Below, in pieces: positions 1-9,124 of a DNA stretch of 64,000 nt (its first letter is position 1; each line of letters begins with the position of its first letter). The notes beneath the pieces were generated by a model. That model was not told the DNA's origin, did not search any database, and worked only from the letters and a program-made list of their open reading frames with translations. The translations under genes and the position numbers were made by a program. Source of the DNA: Desulfobulbaceae bacterium (GTDB taxonomy: Bacteria; Desulfobacterota; Desulfobulbia; Desulfobulbales; SURF-16); NCBI GenBank assembly GCA_024637145.1, contig JAGXFQ010000041.1, positions 1-64,000 of the forward strand, written 5' to 3'.

Positions 1-75
1 TCCCTTGGCAACAATGGCCTTAAGCTCGTCGCGCTCCTCTTGGCTCAGTGAGAACCTGTACTTGATCTTGGGCAT
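1..75 (-). CDS. IS630-type transposase, N-terminal piece cut by the window edge
   Basis: Reading leftward from an ATG at 75-73, 25 codons stay open to the window edge. The translation begins MPKIKYRFSLSQEERDEL, which resembles the start of the helix-turn-helix domain of IS630-family transposases. A good ribosome binding site (GGAGAAG) lies just upstream of the ATG. Only the first 25 residues are visible, so activity cannot be judged. The family call rests on a short N-terminal resemblance. Confidence 0.6.
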   Translation of the reverse strand, partial: MPKIKYRFSLSQEERDELKAIVAKG

Positions 76-181
76 GGTCTTCTCCGTTTTTTCTGACCAT
101 ACCTAGTTTTATGTAACATATCAAGTGTGACATGACACTAGTTTGGCCGACTTGTCGGTCTCTGTACGGTAAAAAAAAAAT

Positions 182-230
182 GTTACCGCCTGGTAGCGAT
201 ATTTTCAAGTGCTGTTACTGCCCGGTAGCG
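182..230. repeat. 17-bp direct repeat between transposase and neighbouring gene
   Basis: GTTACCGCCTGGTAGCG (182-198) and GTTACTGCCCGGTAGCG (214-230) differ at two positions and lie 15 bp apart. The second copy includes the stop codon of the leftward gene that ends at 215. It could be an old duplication at an insertion boundary or an operator pair; the sequence does not decide. Confidence 0.45.
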
Positions 231-1807
231 TTTTGCCTCCCCAGGCTGGCGCGCAGGGCCGTGGCCAGATCCTCGGGGAAATGGCCGCTGACCCAGCGGA
301 GCTGCAACTCGCTGAAGGCCCCCGGTGATTTGGGGAGTCTGGGGAGCAGGGCATAGAGGAGGTGCTGGTCTTTCTCTGGGCTGGTGAACCGTTTTGAATA
401 CTCAATGGCGCAGAGCAGTTTGACGCCGATGCCATGCAGGGCCTTGGCCGCCAGAAAGAGGGCCTTATCCAGGGCGTACCGGGCCGCGGTGGAGAGCTCC
501 AGGATATTGCCGGCCGGGCCGGTGGTGACGATCTGTACCTCCCACTGCGAGGTCTGGGCCTTGGGGACAAAGACCATGACATGTTCGTCCTCATGGATGA
601 TGAGGCTGGCCTCCCCCTGGCCCTTGTCCAGGCGGCGATTGGCCCGGATGGCGGCCAGGTAGTCGCTGAAAAAACCATTACCTGTTTCTGCCCGGTAGTG
701 CCGGCAGCAGGCGGCAACCAGGTCGCCGGCTGCAAAGCAGGGTCTGCCGTCAACATTGTTTGGTACCAGGGCAAACTGTTGATGGAGCATCTGGTGGGAG
801 GCATTGAGCCGATAGCCGCTGGGGGCAAAATCAAAACCGTAATTCCAGCCCCAGAGGGTGGCGGTAAAGGGCGGTTCGGCGCCGTTTGCCAGGGCGGTGA
901 CGATCTGGTGGCGCCTGGCCTCAAGCTCAGCAGCCGTGGCCATCTGGCGGCGGCTGGAGGCGACCAGGCCCAGATCCACGGCCAGCCGCTCATAGCTCCG
1001 CTGGTAGTAGAGGTGGCGCATGCCGATCATATCGTTTTCGGTGAGATCGGCCAGGCTGTAGCGCACTGCGTCATCGGCCATATTGGCGGCGTAATGGCCC
1101 CAGGGGATATAGGAGTTGCGGCGGAGATACTCAAAGACATGGCTCTTTTTATCCTGGAACTCGCCGATGATCTCACTGTCGCCCTGGGCCCCGGGTCGCA
1201 GGACCAGGGCCTGGCGGTAATCCTCGGGCAGGTGCGGGTTGTTGGCCACGGCCTCGCACAGGTCATGGTTGTGGATAAGGGGCCTGGGCCTGCCGTTCTG
1301 CTCTTCATAACGAATGCCGCCCACCTCGCCGTTCTCCAGGATAATCAGGGCAGCGGCCTCTCTGGCCAGGCGCATGAGATCTTCCGGGTCCGTGGAGGTG
1401 GTGGCCAGGGCGAGAAGCAACGGTGCGGGCAGGGTCTGGAAAATCTCATCAATCTCGCTGTCGCTCAGGCAGCGGCGCAGGGAGTCAGCCATGGAAACCG
1501 GGGGCATGGCAGGCAGGGAAATGGCAAGGGGGGCGGCCGCCTGTCTGTCGGCCCAGGCGGCATTGATAAAGGTGGTGCCCTTGAAGGAAAAGGGATTGGC
1601 TATCTCGTAGACCCAGTCACTCTCTGCCACCTCCACGTCGCCGGGCGGGAAGTTGCGGCTGTTTAAAACCGGCTGCCCCTGGCAGAGGCCAAGCTCCGCC
1701 ACCTGGTCATTGATCCGGAGATTGGTGACCTTGAAAGAGGGCTTATGGATTGTGAAGGCAAAGCGGCCGCCGGGCCGCACGCAGGTGGATAATTTCAGCA
1801 TGGCCAT
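215..1807 (-). CDS. Uncharacterised 530-residue protein, possible HIT/GalT-like fold
   Basis: This is a long leftward ORF with codon use like its neighbours. I do not recognise the family with confidence. Two parts hint at a nucleotide-transferase/hydrolase (HIT or GalT-like) architecture: a middle block with LIHNHDLCEAVANNPHLP and a C-terminal block with LIIHEDEHVMVFVPKAQ, where a His-rich strand is followed by a buried hydrophobic strand. No signal peptide or membrane segment is seen. I chose the ATG at 1807 because the DNA just upstream is AT-rich with a T-run. The frame stays open to a GTG at 1930, which would add 41 residues, and neither start has a strong ribosome binding site. It ends 140 bp from the transposase start and appears to be monocistronic. 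Its function is unknown. Confidence 0.7.
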   Translation of the reverse strand: MAMLKLSTCVRPGGRFAFTIHKPSFKVTNLRINDQVAELGLCQGQPVLNSRNFPPGDVEVAESDWVYEIANPFSFKGTTFINAAWADRQAAAPLAISLPAMPPVSMADSLRRCLSDSEIDEIFQTLPAPLLLALATTSTDPEDLMRLAREAAALIILENGEVGGIRYEEQNGRPRPLIHNHDLCEAVANNPHLPEDYRQALVLRPGAQGDSEIIGEFQDKKSHVFEYLRRNSYIPWGHYAANMADDAVRYSLADLTENDMIGMRHLYYQRSYERLAVDLGLVASSRRQMATAAELEARRHQIVTALANGAEPPFTATLWGWNYGFDFAPSGYRLNASHQMLHQQFALVPNNVDGRPCFAAGDLVAACCRHYRAETGNGFFSDYLAAIRANRRLDKGQGEASLIIHEDEHVMVFVPKAQTSQWEVQIVTTGPAGNILELSTAARYALDKALFLAAKALHGIGVKLLCAIEYSKRFTSPEKDQHLLYALLPRLPKSPGAFSELQLRWVSGHFPEDLATALRASLGRQNATGQ

Positions 1808-1975
1808 GAAAGGGATTCCGTGGAGGTTATCATTAACTAAAAGTGGGTATGTTTGGCGGTAGATTACCGTTCTTTGGCCGCCGCTGCCAGCGGCGAGACA
1901 AAAAAAATAAGGTAATTGCTCACAGGGCACCGAATCTTCCCGCGATCAGGCCGGCTTACGTATGACATATACTAC

Positions 1976-2022
1976 AAGGGCATAAGTTTCGTTTGAGCAG
2001 ACAAGCTGCTCAACTCAGCTAT
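1976..2022 (+). repeat. Recurrent intergenic element, copy 1
   Basis: The core reads GAGCAGACAAGCTGCTC followed by AACTCAGCT; GAGCAG and CTGCTC can form a 6-bp hairpin. Upstream it has AAGGGCATAA. Closely similar sequences occur at 49746-49784 (same strand) and 62003-62042 (opposite strand), always between genes. Copies 1 and 3 are both followed by a GGCGCCGG block. It is probably a dispersed repeat or transcript-end element; its role is unknown. Confidence 0.75.
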
Positions 2023-2205
2023 ATACGCGGCGCCGGTCTGCTCGCGAAAATCTCCAGCACCTGGCAAGCAGTTGCAACTCAGGTGGTTATTGTAAATTGA
2101 GATGGGCATGGGGTGAGCAGTTACAAAATAAGTTCTTCGAGAAGAAAAGCCATGGCTGGGGGGTGCTGGGGGCGTGCGGCCGCTAAAAAAAAGAGTACCC
2201 TCTGG

Positions 2206-2235
2206 TGGCTGACCAGACAATGGCTGACCAGACAA
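2206..2235. repeat. Tandem repeat, 2 x 15 bp
   Basis: TGGCTGACCAGACAA occurs twice back to back without mismatch, followed by a partial third unit (CGGCTGGCCAC). It sits 125 bp upstream of recC. It may be simple slippage. Confidence 0.8.
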
Positions 2236-2367
2236 CGGCTGGCCACAAAGGGCAGGGGCAGGGGCAATCTCCTTGGCAAGTCGCGCATATTCCTTTAGAT
2301 TGCCAGATTCGTTTTTGCCTCAGGCCGTAACGACACGTCTTGTCAACAAGACCATGGAGAGTTGTCT

Positions 2368-5300
2368 GTGAGTTTCACTATCTATACCAGTAACCGCATG
2401 GAGTTGCTGGTTGAATATCTGGCCCAGGTCTTGCGTCGCCAACCCCTGCCGCCCCTGGTCCCTGAGACCGTGGTGGTCCAGAGCCAGGGTATGGCGCGCT
2501 GGCTGGCCATGGAGCTTGCCGGGCGCTACGGCGTCTGGGCCAATGGCTCTTTTCCCTTCCCCAATGCCTTTCTGGGTCAGCTCTTTGCCCGGATTCTGGG
2601 GGAGAAGCCGGCCCTGGACCAGTGGCAGCGGCCGGTGCTGGCCTGGCGGCTCATGGACCTGCTCCCCGAATTGCGGCAGGAGCAGGCCTTCGGTCCGGTG
2701 GCAGCCTATGCCACCACCCCCCTGAAGAGCTATCAGCTCAGTACAGCCCTTGCCGATCTCTTTGACCAGTATGTCATCTACCGTCCTGAGCTTATCCGGG
2801 CCTGGGAGGGGGGGGCAGAGGCGCATTCCTGGCAGGCCATGCTCTGGCGCCGGCTGCGGGCCGACATTGATCAGCCGCACCGGGTCGATCTTTTTGACCG
2901 CTGCCTGGAGCTTCTGGGCAAGGGGGAGTTCTGGGCCGCTTCCCTGCCGCCTCGGCTCGCCATCTTCGGTATTTCCTCCCTGCCCCCCCTCCATCTCCAG
3001 CTCTTTCACGCCCTGGGCCGCCACCTGGAGGTGAATATCTTTTTTCTCAATCCCTGCGCCAAAGAGTGGGGCAGGATCATGCCCGAGGCCGCCATCAGCC
3101 GCCTGGAACGGGCCAGCGGCCTGGACCGGCAGGTCCATTTCCTGGGCCAGGATAATCCTCTCCTGGCCTCTATGGGCCGGTTGGGCCGTGATTTTTTCAC
3201 TCTCCTGCTGGAGTGTGAGGCAGAAGAAGAGCCCTTTTTCCTGGAGCCGGAACCAGATAGCCTGCTGGCCGCCATGCAGGGGGATATCCTGCAGCTTCGG
3301 GATGCCTCCCCCGGCCAGGAGGGCGATGATTCTCTCCGCTTTATCTCCTGCCACAGCCCCATGCGGGAGGTGGAGGCCCTGCAGGATTATCTCTTTGGGC
3401 TCTTTACCGCCCATCCCGGTCTGGAGCCGCGGGACATCCTGGTCATGGCTCCTGATATCAGCGGCTATGCCCCTCTGATTGAGGCGGTCTTTGCCGGTGA
3501 TGAGGAGCAGCTCCTGCCCTTCACCATTGCTGATCAGGGGCACGGCCAAGAGGAGTGCATAGCCGGATTTTTCCAGCTCCTGGGGCTGGGACGTAGCCGC
3601 TTCAAGGTCCTTGACATCGCCGCCCTCCTGGAAATCGGCGCCCTGCGCCGCCGCTTTGGGCTGAGCCTGGATGATGTGGCGATTGTGGGCCGCTGGCTGG
3701 CGGATCTGCGGATCTGCTGGGGCCGTGATGGGGCAGACCGAGCCCGGTTTGATCTGCCGCCCCATGAGGAGAACACCTGGCAGGCCGGCCTTGAGCGGTT
3801 GCTCCTTGGTTTTGCCATGGCCGAAGGCCAGCTCTTTGCCGACATCCTGCCCCATGACGGCGCCCATCTGGAGCCGGAGCTGGCCGGCCGTTTTCTGGAA
3901 TTCTACGCCGCCCTGGCGGCCTGGTCCCTCCGCCTCCAGGATCGCCATGATCTCTCCACTTGGAGCAGTCTGCTTCTGCAGCTCTGCGCCGAGCTCTTCA
4001 GCCCTGATCAGGAGGAAGAAGAGGAGCTGCAGGTGGTGCGCACCGCTCTGGCCGCCTTGGGCCAGGAGGCCGGTCTGGCCGGCTTTGAGCGGCAACTGGC
4101 TCTGGAGGTGGTGGAGGAGCGGATCCAGAAGGCGGTGGGGGGAGAGGTGTCGCCGTACGGCTTCATGGGGGGCGGTATCACCTTCTGCTCCTTGCTGCCC
4201 ATGCGGGCGGTGCCCTTCAAGATCATCTGTCTGCTGGGGATGAACGACGGGGATTTTCCCCGCTCGCCGCCTCGCTTTGGTTTTGATCTCATGGCCGGGG
4301 AATTCCGGCGCGGCGACCGCAGCCGGCGTTTTGATGACCGCTATCTCTTCCTGGAGGCCTTGCTCTCGGCCCGGCAAGAGCTCTACATCTCCTATCTGGG
4401 CCGCTCTGTTGTCGATGATGCCTTTCTGGCGCCCTCGGTCCTGGTGCGGGAGCTCATGGAGTATGTGGCCCGCATGGTTAGTCCTGCCGGGGCTTCGGAG
4501 AAAGAGGTGCTGGCCAGGCAGGAGGGGCTCGTCGTGCAGCACCGACTCCAGCCCTTTGATCCCGCCTATTTTCAGGGCGCTATCACCCGCCTTCCCGGCA
4601 GCTTTTCCGAGAAAAACTTTCGGGCTGCCCAGGAGCTTGTGGCCGGCAAGGGCCGCAGAATCGATTTTGGGGCCGGCCTCCCCCTGCCCGAGGCCGGGAA
4701 GGAAAAGCGCCATCTTGACCTGGCCTCTCTGCAGCGTTTTTGGCAGTCGCCGTCCCGTTTTTTCTGTGAACAGCGCCTGGGGCTGCGCCTGGAGGTGGAC
4801 CAGGAAGAACTGGTGGACGACGAACCCTTTACCCTGCGGGGCCTTGATCGCTATGAGCTCAACCGTGACCTGGTCCAGGGCCTGCTGGTCTCTGAACCTC
4901 TGACCCTGGACCGGGTCAGGGCCCGGGGCGTTCTGCCCCATGGCGCCATGGCAGAGGTCATCTATGCGGAGATGGCGGCCACGGCCAGCTCCTTTGCCCA
5001 CAGGGTTGCCGAGCTGGGCGGCGGTGAGACCGTAAGCCAGGGCGATACCCTGGTCATCGGCAATTATTGTCTCGAGGTGGAGCTTGCCCATGTCAACAGC
5101 CTGGGTCAGTTCCACTTTCGTTTTGGCAAGCTGGACGGCCGCCACATTTTGCGGAGCTGGATCAGTCACCTGGTCTTAAACAGCTTCAAGCCCTCCGCCG
5201 ACATTGGCCGCCATTCCGTGCTGATCGCCGAGGACGCCCTGGTCCGGCTGGCGCCCCTTGCCGGTGCTCAAGAGCATCTGCAGACGCTTCTGGATCTCTA

Positions 5301-5580
5301 CTGGCAGGGGCTGCAGCAGCCTCTGCCCTTCTTTGCCAAGGCCTCCTACGTCTTTGTTGACTCCTGCCTCAACGGCAAGAGCGAAGAAAAGGCCAGCCAG
5401 GCGGCAGCCAAGACCCTGTGGGGGGACGAATTTAACAAGGGCGAGTGGCAGTGGGATCCTTATCTGCAGCGCTGTATCCCTGAGAGATGTGAGCTGGGCC
5501 CTTTTTTTGAGGATCTGGCCCGCACGGTGTACCACCAGATTGAGACGGTGATGGCACAGGAAAAGGTGGGCAATGGCTGA
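2368..5580 (+). CDS. recC: Exodeoxyribonuclease V gamma chain (RecC)
   Basis: RecC is the Chi-recognition subunit of RecBCD, which resects double-strand breaks for recombination and degrades foreign linear DNA in the cytoplasm. The protein is about 1,070 residues, normal for the family. It shows the N-terminal inactive-helicase region, with a SFPFPNAFLGQLFARIL block near residue 60 and VVQSQGMARWL near residue 40, and the long C-terminal nuclease-like region. I prefer the GTG at 2368 because GGAGAG (2356-2361) sits 6 nt upstream; the TTG at 2362 would leave no spacing. Its stop overlaps the recB start by 8 bp, so translation is probably coupled. Gene order recC-recB-recD without ptr. Confidence 0.93.
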   Translation: MSFTIYTSNRMELLVEYLAQVLRRQPLPPLVPETVVVQSQGMARWLAMELAGRYGVWANGSFPFPNAFLGQLFARILGEKPALDQWQRPVLAWRLMDLLPELRQEQAFGPVAAYATTPLKSYQLSTALADLFDQYVIYRPELIRAWEGGAEAHSWQAMLWRRLRADIDQPHRVDLFDRCLELLGKGEFWAASLPPRLAIFGISSLPPLHLQLFHALGRHLEVNIFFLNPCAKEWGRIMPEAAISRLERASGLDRQVHFLGQDNPLLASMGRLGRDFFTLLLECEAEEEPFFLEPEPDSLLAAMQGDILQLRDASPGQEGDDSLRFISCHSPMREVEALQDYLFGLFTAHPGLEPRDILVMAPDISGYAPLIEAVFAGDEEQLLPFTIADQGHGQEECIAGFFQLLGLGRSRFKVLDIAALLEIGALRRRFGLSLDDVAIVGRWLADLRICWGRDGADRARFDLPPHEENTWQAGLERLLLGFAMAEGQLFADILPHDGAHLEPELAGRFLEFYAALAAWSLRLQDRHDLSTWSSLLLQLCAELFSPDQEEEEELQVVRTALAALGQEAGLAGFERQLALEVVEERIQKAVGGEVSPYGFMGGGITFCSLLPMRAVPFKIICLLGMNDGDFPRSPPRFGFDLMAGEFRRGDRSRRFDDRYLFLEALLSARQELYISYLGRSVVDDAFLAPSVLVRELMEYVARMVSPAGASEKEVLARQEGLVVQHRLQPFDPAYFQGAITRLPGSFSEKNFRAAQELVAGKGRRIDFGAGLPLPEAGKEKRHLDLASLQRFWQSPSRFFCEQRLGLRLEVDQEELVDDEPFTLRGLDRYELNRDLVQGLLVSEPLTLDRVRARGVLPHGAMAEVIYAEMAATASSFAHRVAELGGGETVSQGDTLVIGNYCLEVELAHVNSLGQFHFRFGKLDGRHILRSWISHLVLNSFKPSADIGRHSVLIAEDALVRLAPLAGAQEHLQTLLDLYWQGLQQPLPFFAKASYVFVDSCLNGKSEEKASQAAAKTLWGDEFNKGEWQWDPYLQRCIPERCELGPFFEDLARTVYHQIETVMAQEKVGNG

Positions 5581-8500
5581 TCTTCTTAACAAACAACTGC
5601 ACGGCATGCATCTCATTGAGGCCAGCGCCGGCACGGGCAAGACCTATACCATCACCGCCCTGGTGGTCCGCCTGCTTCTTGAAAAACGGTTGACCATCCA
5701 GGAGATCCTGGTGGTCACCTATACCGAGGCCGCGGCCACCGACCTGCGGGTCCGCATTCGCGACATGCTGGTGGCGGCCCGGGCCTGTTTCAAGGGGCAC
5801 GGCTGTCCGGAAGATTTTCTGGCCCAGCTCCATGCCCAGATCGCGGACCATGATCAGGCCCGCCGCGACCTGGCCTGCGCCCTCAACGATTTTGACGAGG
5901 CCGCCATCTCCACCATCCACGGCTTCTGCCAGCGCATGCTCAAGGAAAACGGCCTGGAGAGCGCCACCCTCTTTGATGTGGAGCTAGTTGCTGATCTCAG
6001 CGCTCTCAACTGGCAGGTGGTCTGCGATTACTGGCGTCGGAGTGTGGTGGGGAGGGGCAGCCTCTTTCTCCATTATCTGCAGGGCGCCCTGAGCCCGGAG
6101 AAGCTGCTGAAGCTCCTGCGCCATCAGCGGCCCGGCCTCAAGGTCTGCCCGGCCGCTGCCGGGGCGGCCCCCAGCCCGGAGCTGGAGAGGGCCTTTGCCC
6201 GTCTCTATGCAGAGGGGCGGCTCTTATGGCCCCAGGCCGGCCAAGAGGTGGCCACGCTCCTCCACGATCCCGCTCTGCACGGCAACAAGTTCCAGAAAAA
6301 GAGTGTGGCAAAATGGCTGGCTGCCATCACCGCCTATTTTAACGGCGAGTTTATATTACCCCCTGAATTTCTGGCCAAGGTGACCCAGGACAACCTCAAT
6401 CAGGGGGTGAAAAAAGGCTGCCAGCCGCCTCACCATCCCTTCTGCGCCTATGCCGACCGGCTCTGGCAGGCCTGGCAGGATCTGGCTGCCGATTTTGACC
6501 GCCAGATCCTGGCCCTGAAGGCCGGTCTCTTTGCCGAGGCCCAAGAGCGGCTCATTCAGGTCAAGGAGGAGCAGCGACTGCTGGGCTTTGATGATTTGCT
6601 CACCCGCCTTGGCGCTGCTTTGGCCGGTGCCGGAGGAGTGCGGCTGGCCGCCGCCATCAGAAAGAAATACCCGGCCGCCCTCATTGATGAATTCCAGGAC
6701 ACCGACCCCGTCCAGTTTGAGATCTTCAGCCGCATCCATGGCGAGCAGCCGGCCCATCTGCTCTATCTCATCGGCGACCCCAAGCAGGCCATCTATAATT
6801 TCCGCGGTGCCGACATCTTTGCCTATCTGGCGGCGGCGCGAAAGGTTAAATCCCATTATAGCCTGGAGGATAATTACCGTTCCGAGCCCGGCCTCATCGC
6901 GGCGGTAAACGCCCTCTTCAGCGAGGAGGCGGGCCTGCCGAGCTTTGTCTTTCCCGAGATCGGCTTTACCCCGGTCCGCTGGCCGGCCCGAACCAGGGAG
7001 GAACTCCTGGTGGAGGCGGGGGATAAAGCACCCCTGCAGATCATGATGGCGGCTGGCGAGATCGACCAGAAGCAGTTGAGCGCCCAGGCCAGCCGGGATC
7101 TGGCGACCCGGGTCTGCTGTGCCGAAATCTGCCGGCTGCTGCAGCTGAGTCGCCAGGGTCAGGCCAAAATCGCGGCCCGGCCCCTGGCCCCCGGCGACAT
7201 CGCCGTGCTGGTGCGGACCAATGCCGAGGCCCGTCTGGTCCACCAGGCCCTCCTGGAGGTCGGGGTGCCAAGCGTGGTCAAATCCACGGACGACCTCTTC
7301 AACAGCCATGAGGCCCGGGAACTGGTCGCCATCCTGCTGGCCGTGGCTGAGCCGGCTGCGGAGAAGAGGTTGCTGGCCGCCCTGGCCACCGATATTCTGG
7401 GCTGGTCCGCCCGGGATCTTTTTCAGCGGGCCGCTGATGAGCTGGTCTGGGACGGGCTCCTGGATCGTTTTGCCACCTATAACAGGCTCTGGCATGACCA
7501 GGGCTTTATGGCCATGTTTCAGGCCTTAGTCAGCGGCGAGGAGGTGCGGGAGCGGCTGCTGGGCCTGCAGGACGGGGAGCGGCGGCTCACCAATTTTCTC
7601 CATCTGGGTGAGGTCCTGCACGGCCGCAGCAGCCACCACCTTATCGAGTATCTGAGGCAGGGGCTGGCCGGCCGCCACGTGGGCGAGCATGAACAGCGGC
7701 TGGAGAGCGATGCCTTGCGCCTGCAGATTGTCACGGTCCACAAGGCCAAGGGACTCCAGTATTCCGTAGTCTTCTGCCCCTTTCTGTGGGGCGGCTCCAA
7801 GCTGGCCAGACATGGCGAGGTCTTCTTTCATCAGCAGAGGCGGGATCTCATCCTCGATATCGGTTCAGCCGACTTTGCCGATCATAAGGAGATAGCCCGC
7901 ACCGAGGAGCTGGCCGAGAATATCCGTCTGGCCTATGTGGCCCTGACCAGGGCCAAGAATCGCTGCTATGTGGTGTGGGGGCCTTTGTCTGGCGGCCAGG
8001 AGTCGGCCTTGGGTCATCTCTTCCACAGCCGCCGCGGTGAGGAGCGGGGGGAGCTGTGCAGGCGTCTGCAGGGGATGAGCGGTGCGGAGCTGCGCCAGGA
8101 ATTGGCGCCTCTGGTGGAACGGGCCCGGGGGGAGATCTCCCTGGTGGAGTGCCCTCATGCAATGGAGGCGCTGGCCGGGGGGGCAGAGCCGTTGCCGGCC
8201 CTCACCTTTACCCCCTTCAGGGCGGCGGTGGATCGTTCCTGGCAGGTCACCAGTTTTTCCCGGCTCACCGCCGGTCTGCACCAGGAGGCCTTTATTGCCG
8301 ATCATGACCGCACCCCGGACCAAGAGAACCAAGAGAGGGCCGGAGGGGAGACGGCCGGGCCCACCATCTTTGATTTTCCCAAAGGGACCGGTCCCGGCAC
8401 CTTTCTCCATCATCTTTTTGAGCATCTTGATTTTGGTGTTTTCCGGGCCGGTGGGGATCAGGAGGTGGAGGGCTGGCTGGCTGACCAGCTGGGGCAATTC

Positions 8501-9124
8501 GGCTTTGCCGGGCAATGGAACGAGCCGGTGCGCCGAATGCTCCACGAGGTGGTGAGTGTCCAGCTCCCCGGCCAGACCTTTTGTCTTGCCGATCTGGGAC
8601 CTGAGGCCCGTCTGAACGAACTGGAATTTCACCTGCCCCTGGCCCGGTCCCGGGCCGTTCAGCTGGTCAAGCTCTTTGGCCGCCATGAGCATGGCGGTGG
8701 CTCAGCCCTTATCCCTCAGCTGGAACGTCTTGACTATGGTCTGGTCAAGGGGTTCTTGAAGGGATTTGTGGATCTGGTCTTCTGCCATCAGGGGCGCTAT
8801 TATCTCATTGACTGGAAGTCCAATTACCTCGGTTCGCAAAGCAGCGATTATGGGCCGGCGCAGGTGCAGGATGCCATGGTGGCGGCCAACTATAGCCTCC
8901 AGTATCATCTCTATACCGTGGCCCTGCACCGCTATCTGGCCAGCCGTCTGGATGAGTATGCGTATCAGCGCCATTTCGGCGGGGTTTTTTACATCTTCCT
9001 GCGCGGCGTCCGGCGAGGCAGTGAGAACGGCATCTTTTTTGACCGGCCAGAGGAACGGCTCATTGCGGATCTTGCCGATCTTTTGGTGCAGGCGCCCGGG
9101 CAACGACAAGGAGGCCCCTCATGA
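5573..9124 (+). CDS. recB: Exodeoxyribonuclease V beta chain (RecB helicase-nuclease)
   Basis: RecB is the 3'-5' SF1 helicase and only nuclease of the RecBCD complex. It has 1,183 residues. Walker A is ASAGTGKT (residues 17-24); Walker B/motif II is DEFQDTDP (near 375); motif V/VI features include TVHKAKGLQ. The C-terminal nuclease triad is seen as D1067 (DLVF) and D1080-x-K1082 (IDWKSN), so both activities look intact. These numbers coincide with what I recall for E. coli RecB. It overlaps recC by 8 bp and recD by 4 bp (ATGA). Confidence 0.96.
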   Translation: MADLLNKQLHGMHLIEASAGTGKTYTITALVVRLLLEKRLTIQEILVVTYTEAAATDLRVRIRDMLVAARACFKGHGCPEDFLAQLHAQIADHDQARRDLACALNDFDEAAISTIHGFCQRMLKENGLESATLFDVELVADLSALNWQVVCDYWRRSVVGRGSLFLHYLQGALSPEKLLKLLRHQRPGLKVCPAAAGAAPSPELERAFARLYAEGRLLWPQAGQEVATLLHDPALHGNKFQKKSVAKWLAAITAYFNGEFILPPEFLAKVTQDNLNQGVKKGCQPPHHPFCAYADRLWQAWQDLAADFDRQILALKAGLFAEAQERLIQVKEEQRLLGFDDLLTRLGAALAGAGGVRLAAAIRKKYPAALIDEFQDTDPVQFEIFSRIHGEQPAHLLYLIGDPKQAIYNFRGADIFAYLAAARKVKSHYSLEDNYRSEPGLIAAVNALFSEEAGLPSFVFPEIGFTPVRWPARTREELLVEAGDKAPLQIMMAAGEIDQKQLSAQASRDLATRVCCAEICRLLQLSRQGQAKIAARPLAPGDIAVLVRTNAEARLVHQALLEVGVPSVVKSTDDLFNSHEARELVAILLAVAEPAAEKRLLAALATDILGWSARDLFQRAADELVWDGLLDRFATYNRLWHDQGFMAMFQALVSGEEVRERLLGLQDGERRLTNFLHLGEVLHGRSSHHLIEYLRQGLAGRHVGEHEQRLESDALRLQIVTVHKAKGLQYSVVFCPFLWGGSKLARHGEVFFHQQRRDLILDIGSADFADHKEIARTEELAENIRLAYVALTRAKNRCYVVWGPLSGGQESALGHLFHSRRGEERGELCRRLQGMSGAELRQELAPLVERARGEISLVECPHAMEALAGGAEPLPALTFTPFRAAVDRSWQVTSFSRLTAGLHQEAFIADHDRTPDQENQERAGGETAGPTIFDFPKGTGPGTFLHHLFEHLDFGVFRAGGDQEVEGWLADQLGQFGFAGQWNEPVRRMLHEVVSVQLPGQTFCLADLGPEARLNELEFHLPLARSRAVQLVKLFGRHEHGGGSALIPQLERLDYGLVKGFLKGFVDLVFCHQGRYYLIDWKSNYLGSQSSDYGPAQVQDAMVAANYSLQYHLYTVALHRYLASRLDEYAYQRHFGGVFYIFLRGVRRGSENGIFFDRPEERLIADLADLLVQAPGQRQGGPS

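Larger units (their letters stand above)
1808..2367. other. Intergenic region between the unknown gene and recC
   Basis: No convincing gene is present. The stretch holds one copy of the three-copy intergenic element (1976-2022), a perfect 15-bp tandem repeat (2206-2235), and the recC ribosome binding site (GGAGAG, 2356-2361). ORFs here are short, low in coding character and lack ribosome binding sites. Confidence 0.6.

Noticed and set aside
2320-5169. 949-codon open frame antisense to recC
   Set aside because: It has the composition of a shadow frame (Gly/Gln/His/Pro-rich), no ribosome binding site, and recC on the other strand is unmistakable.
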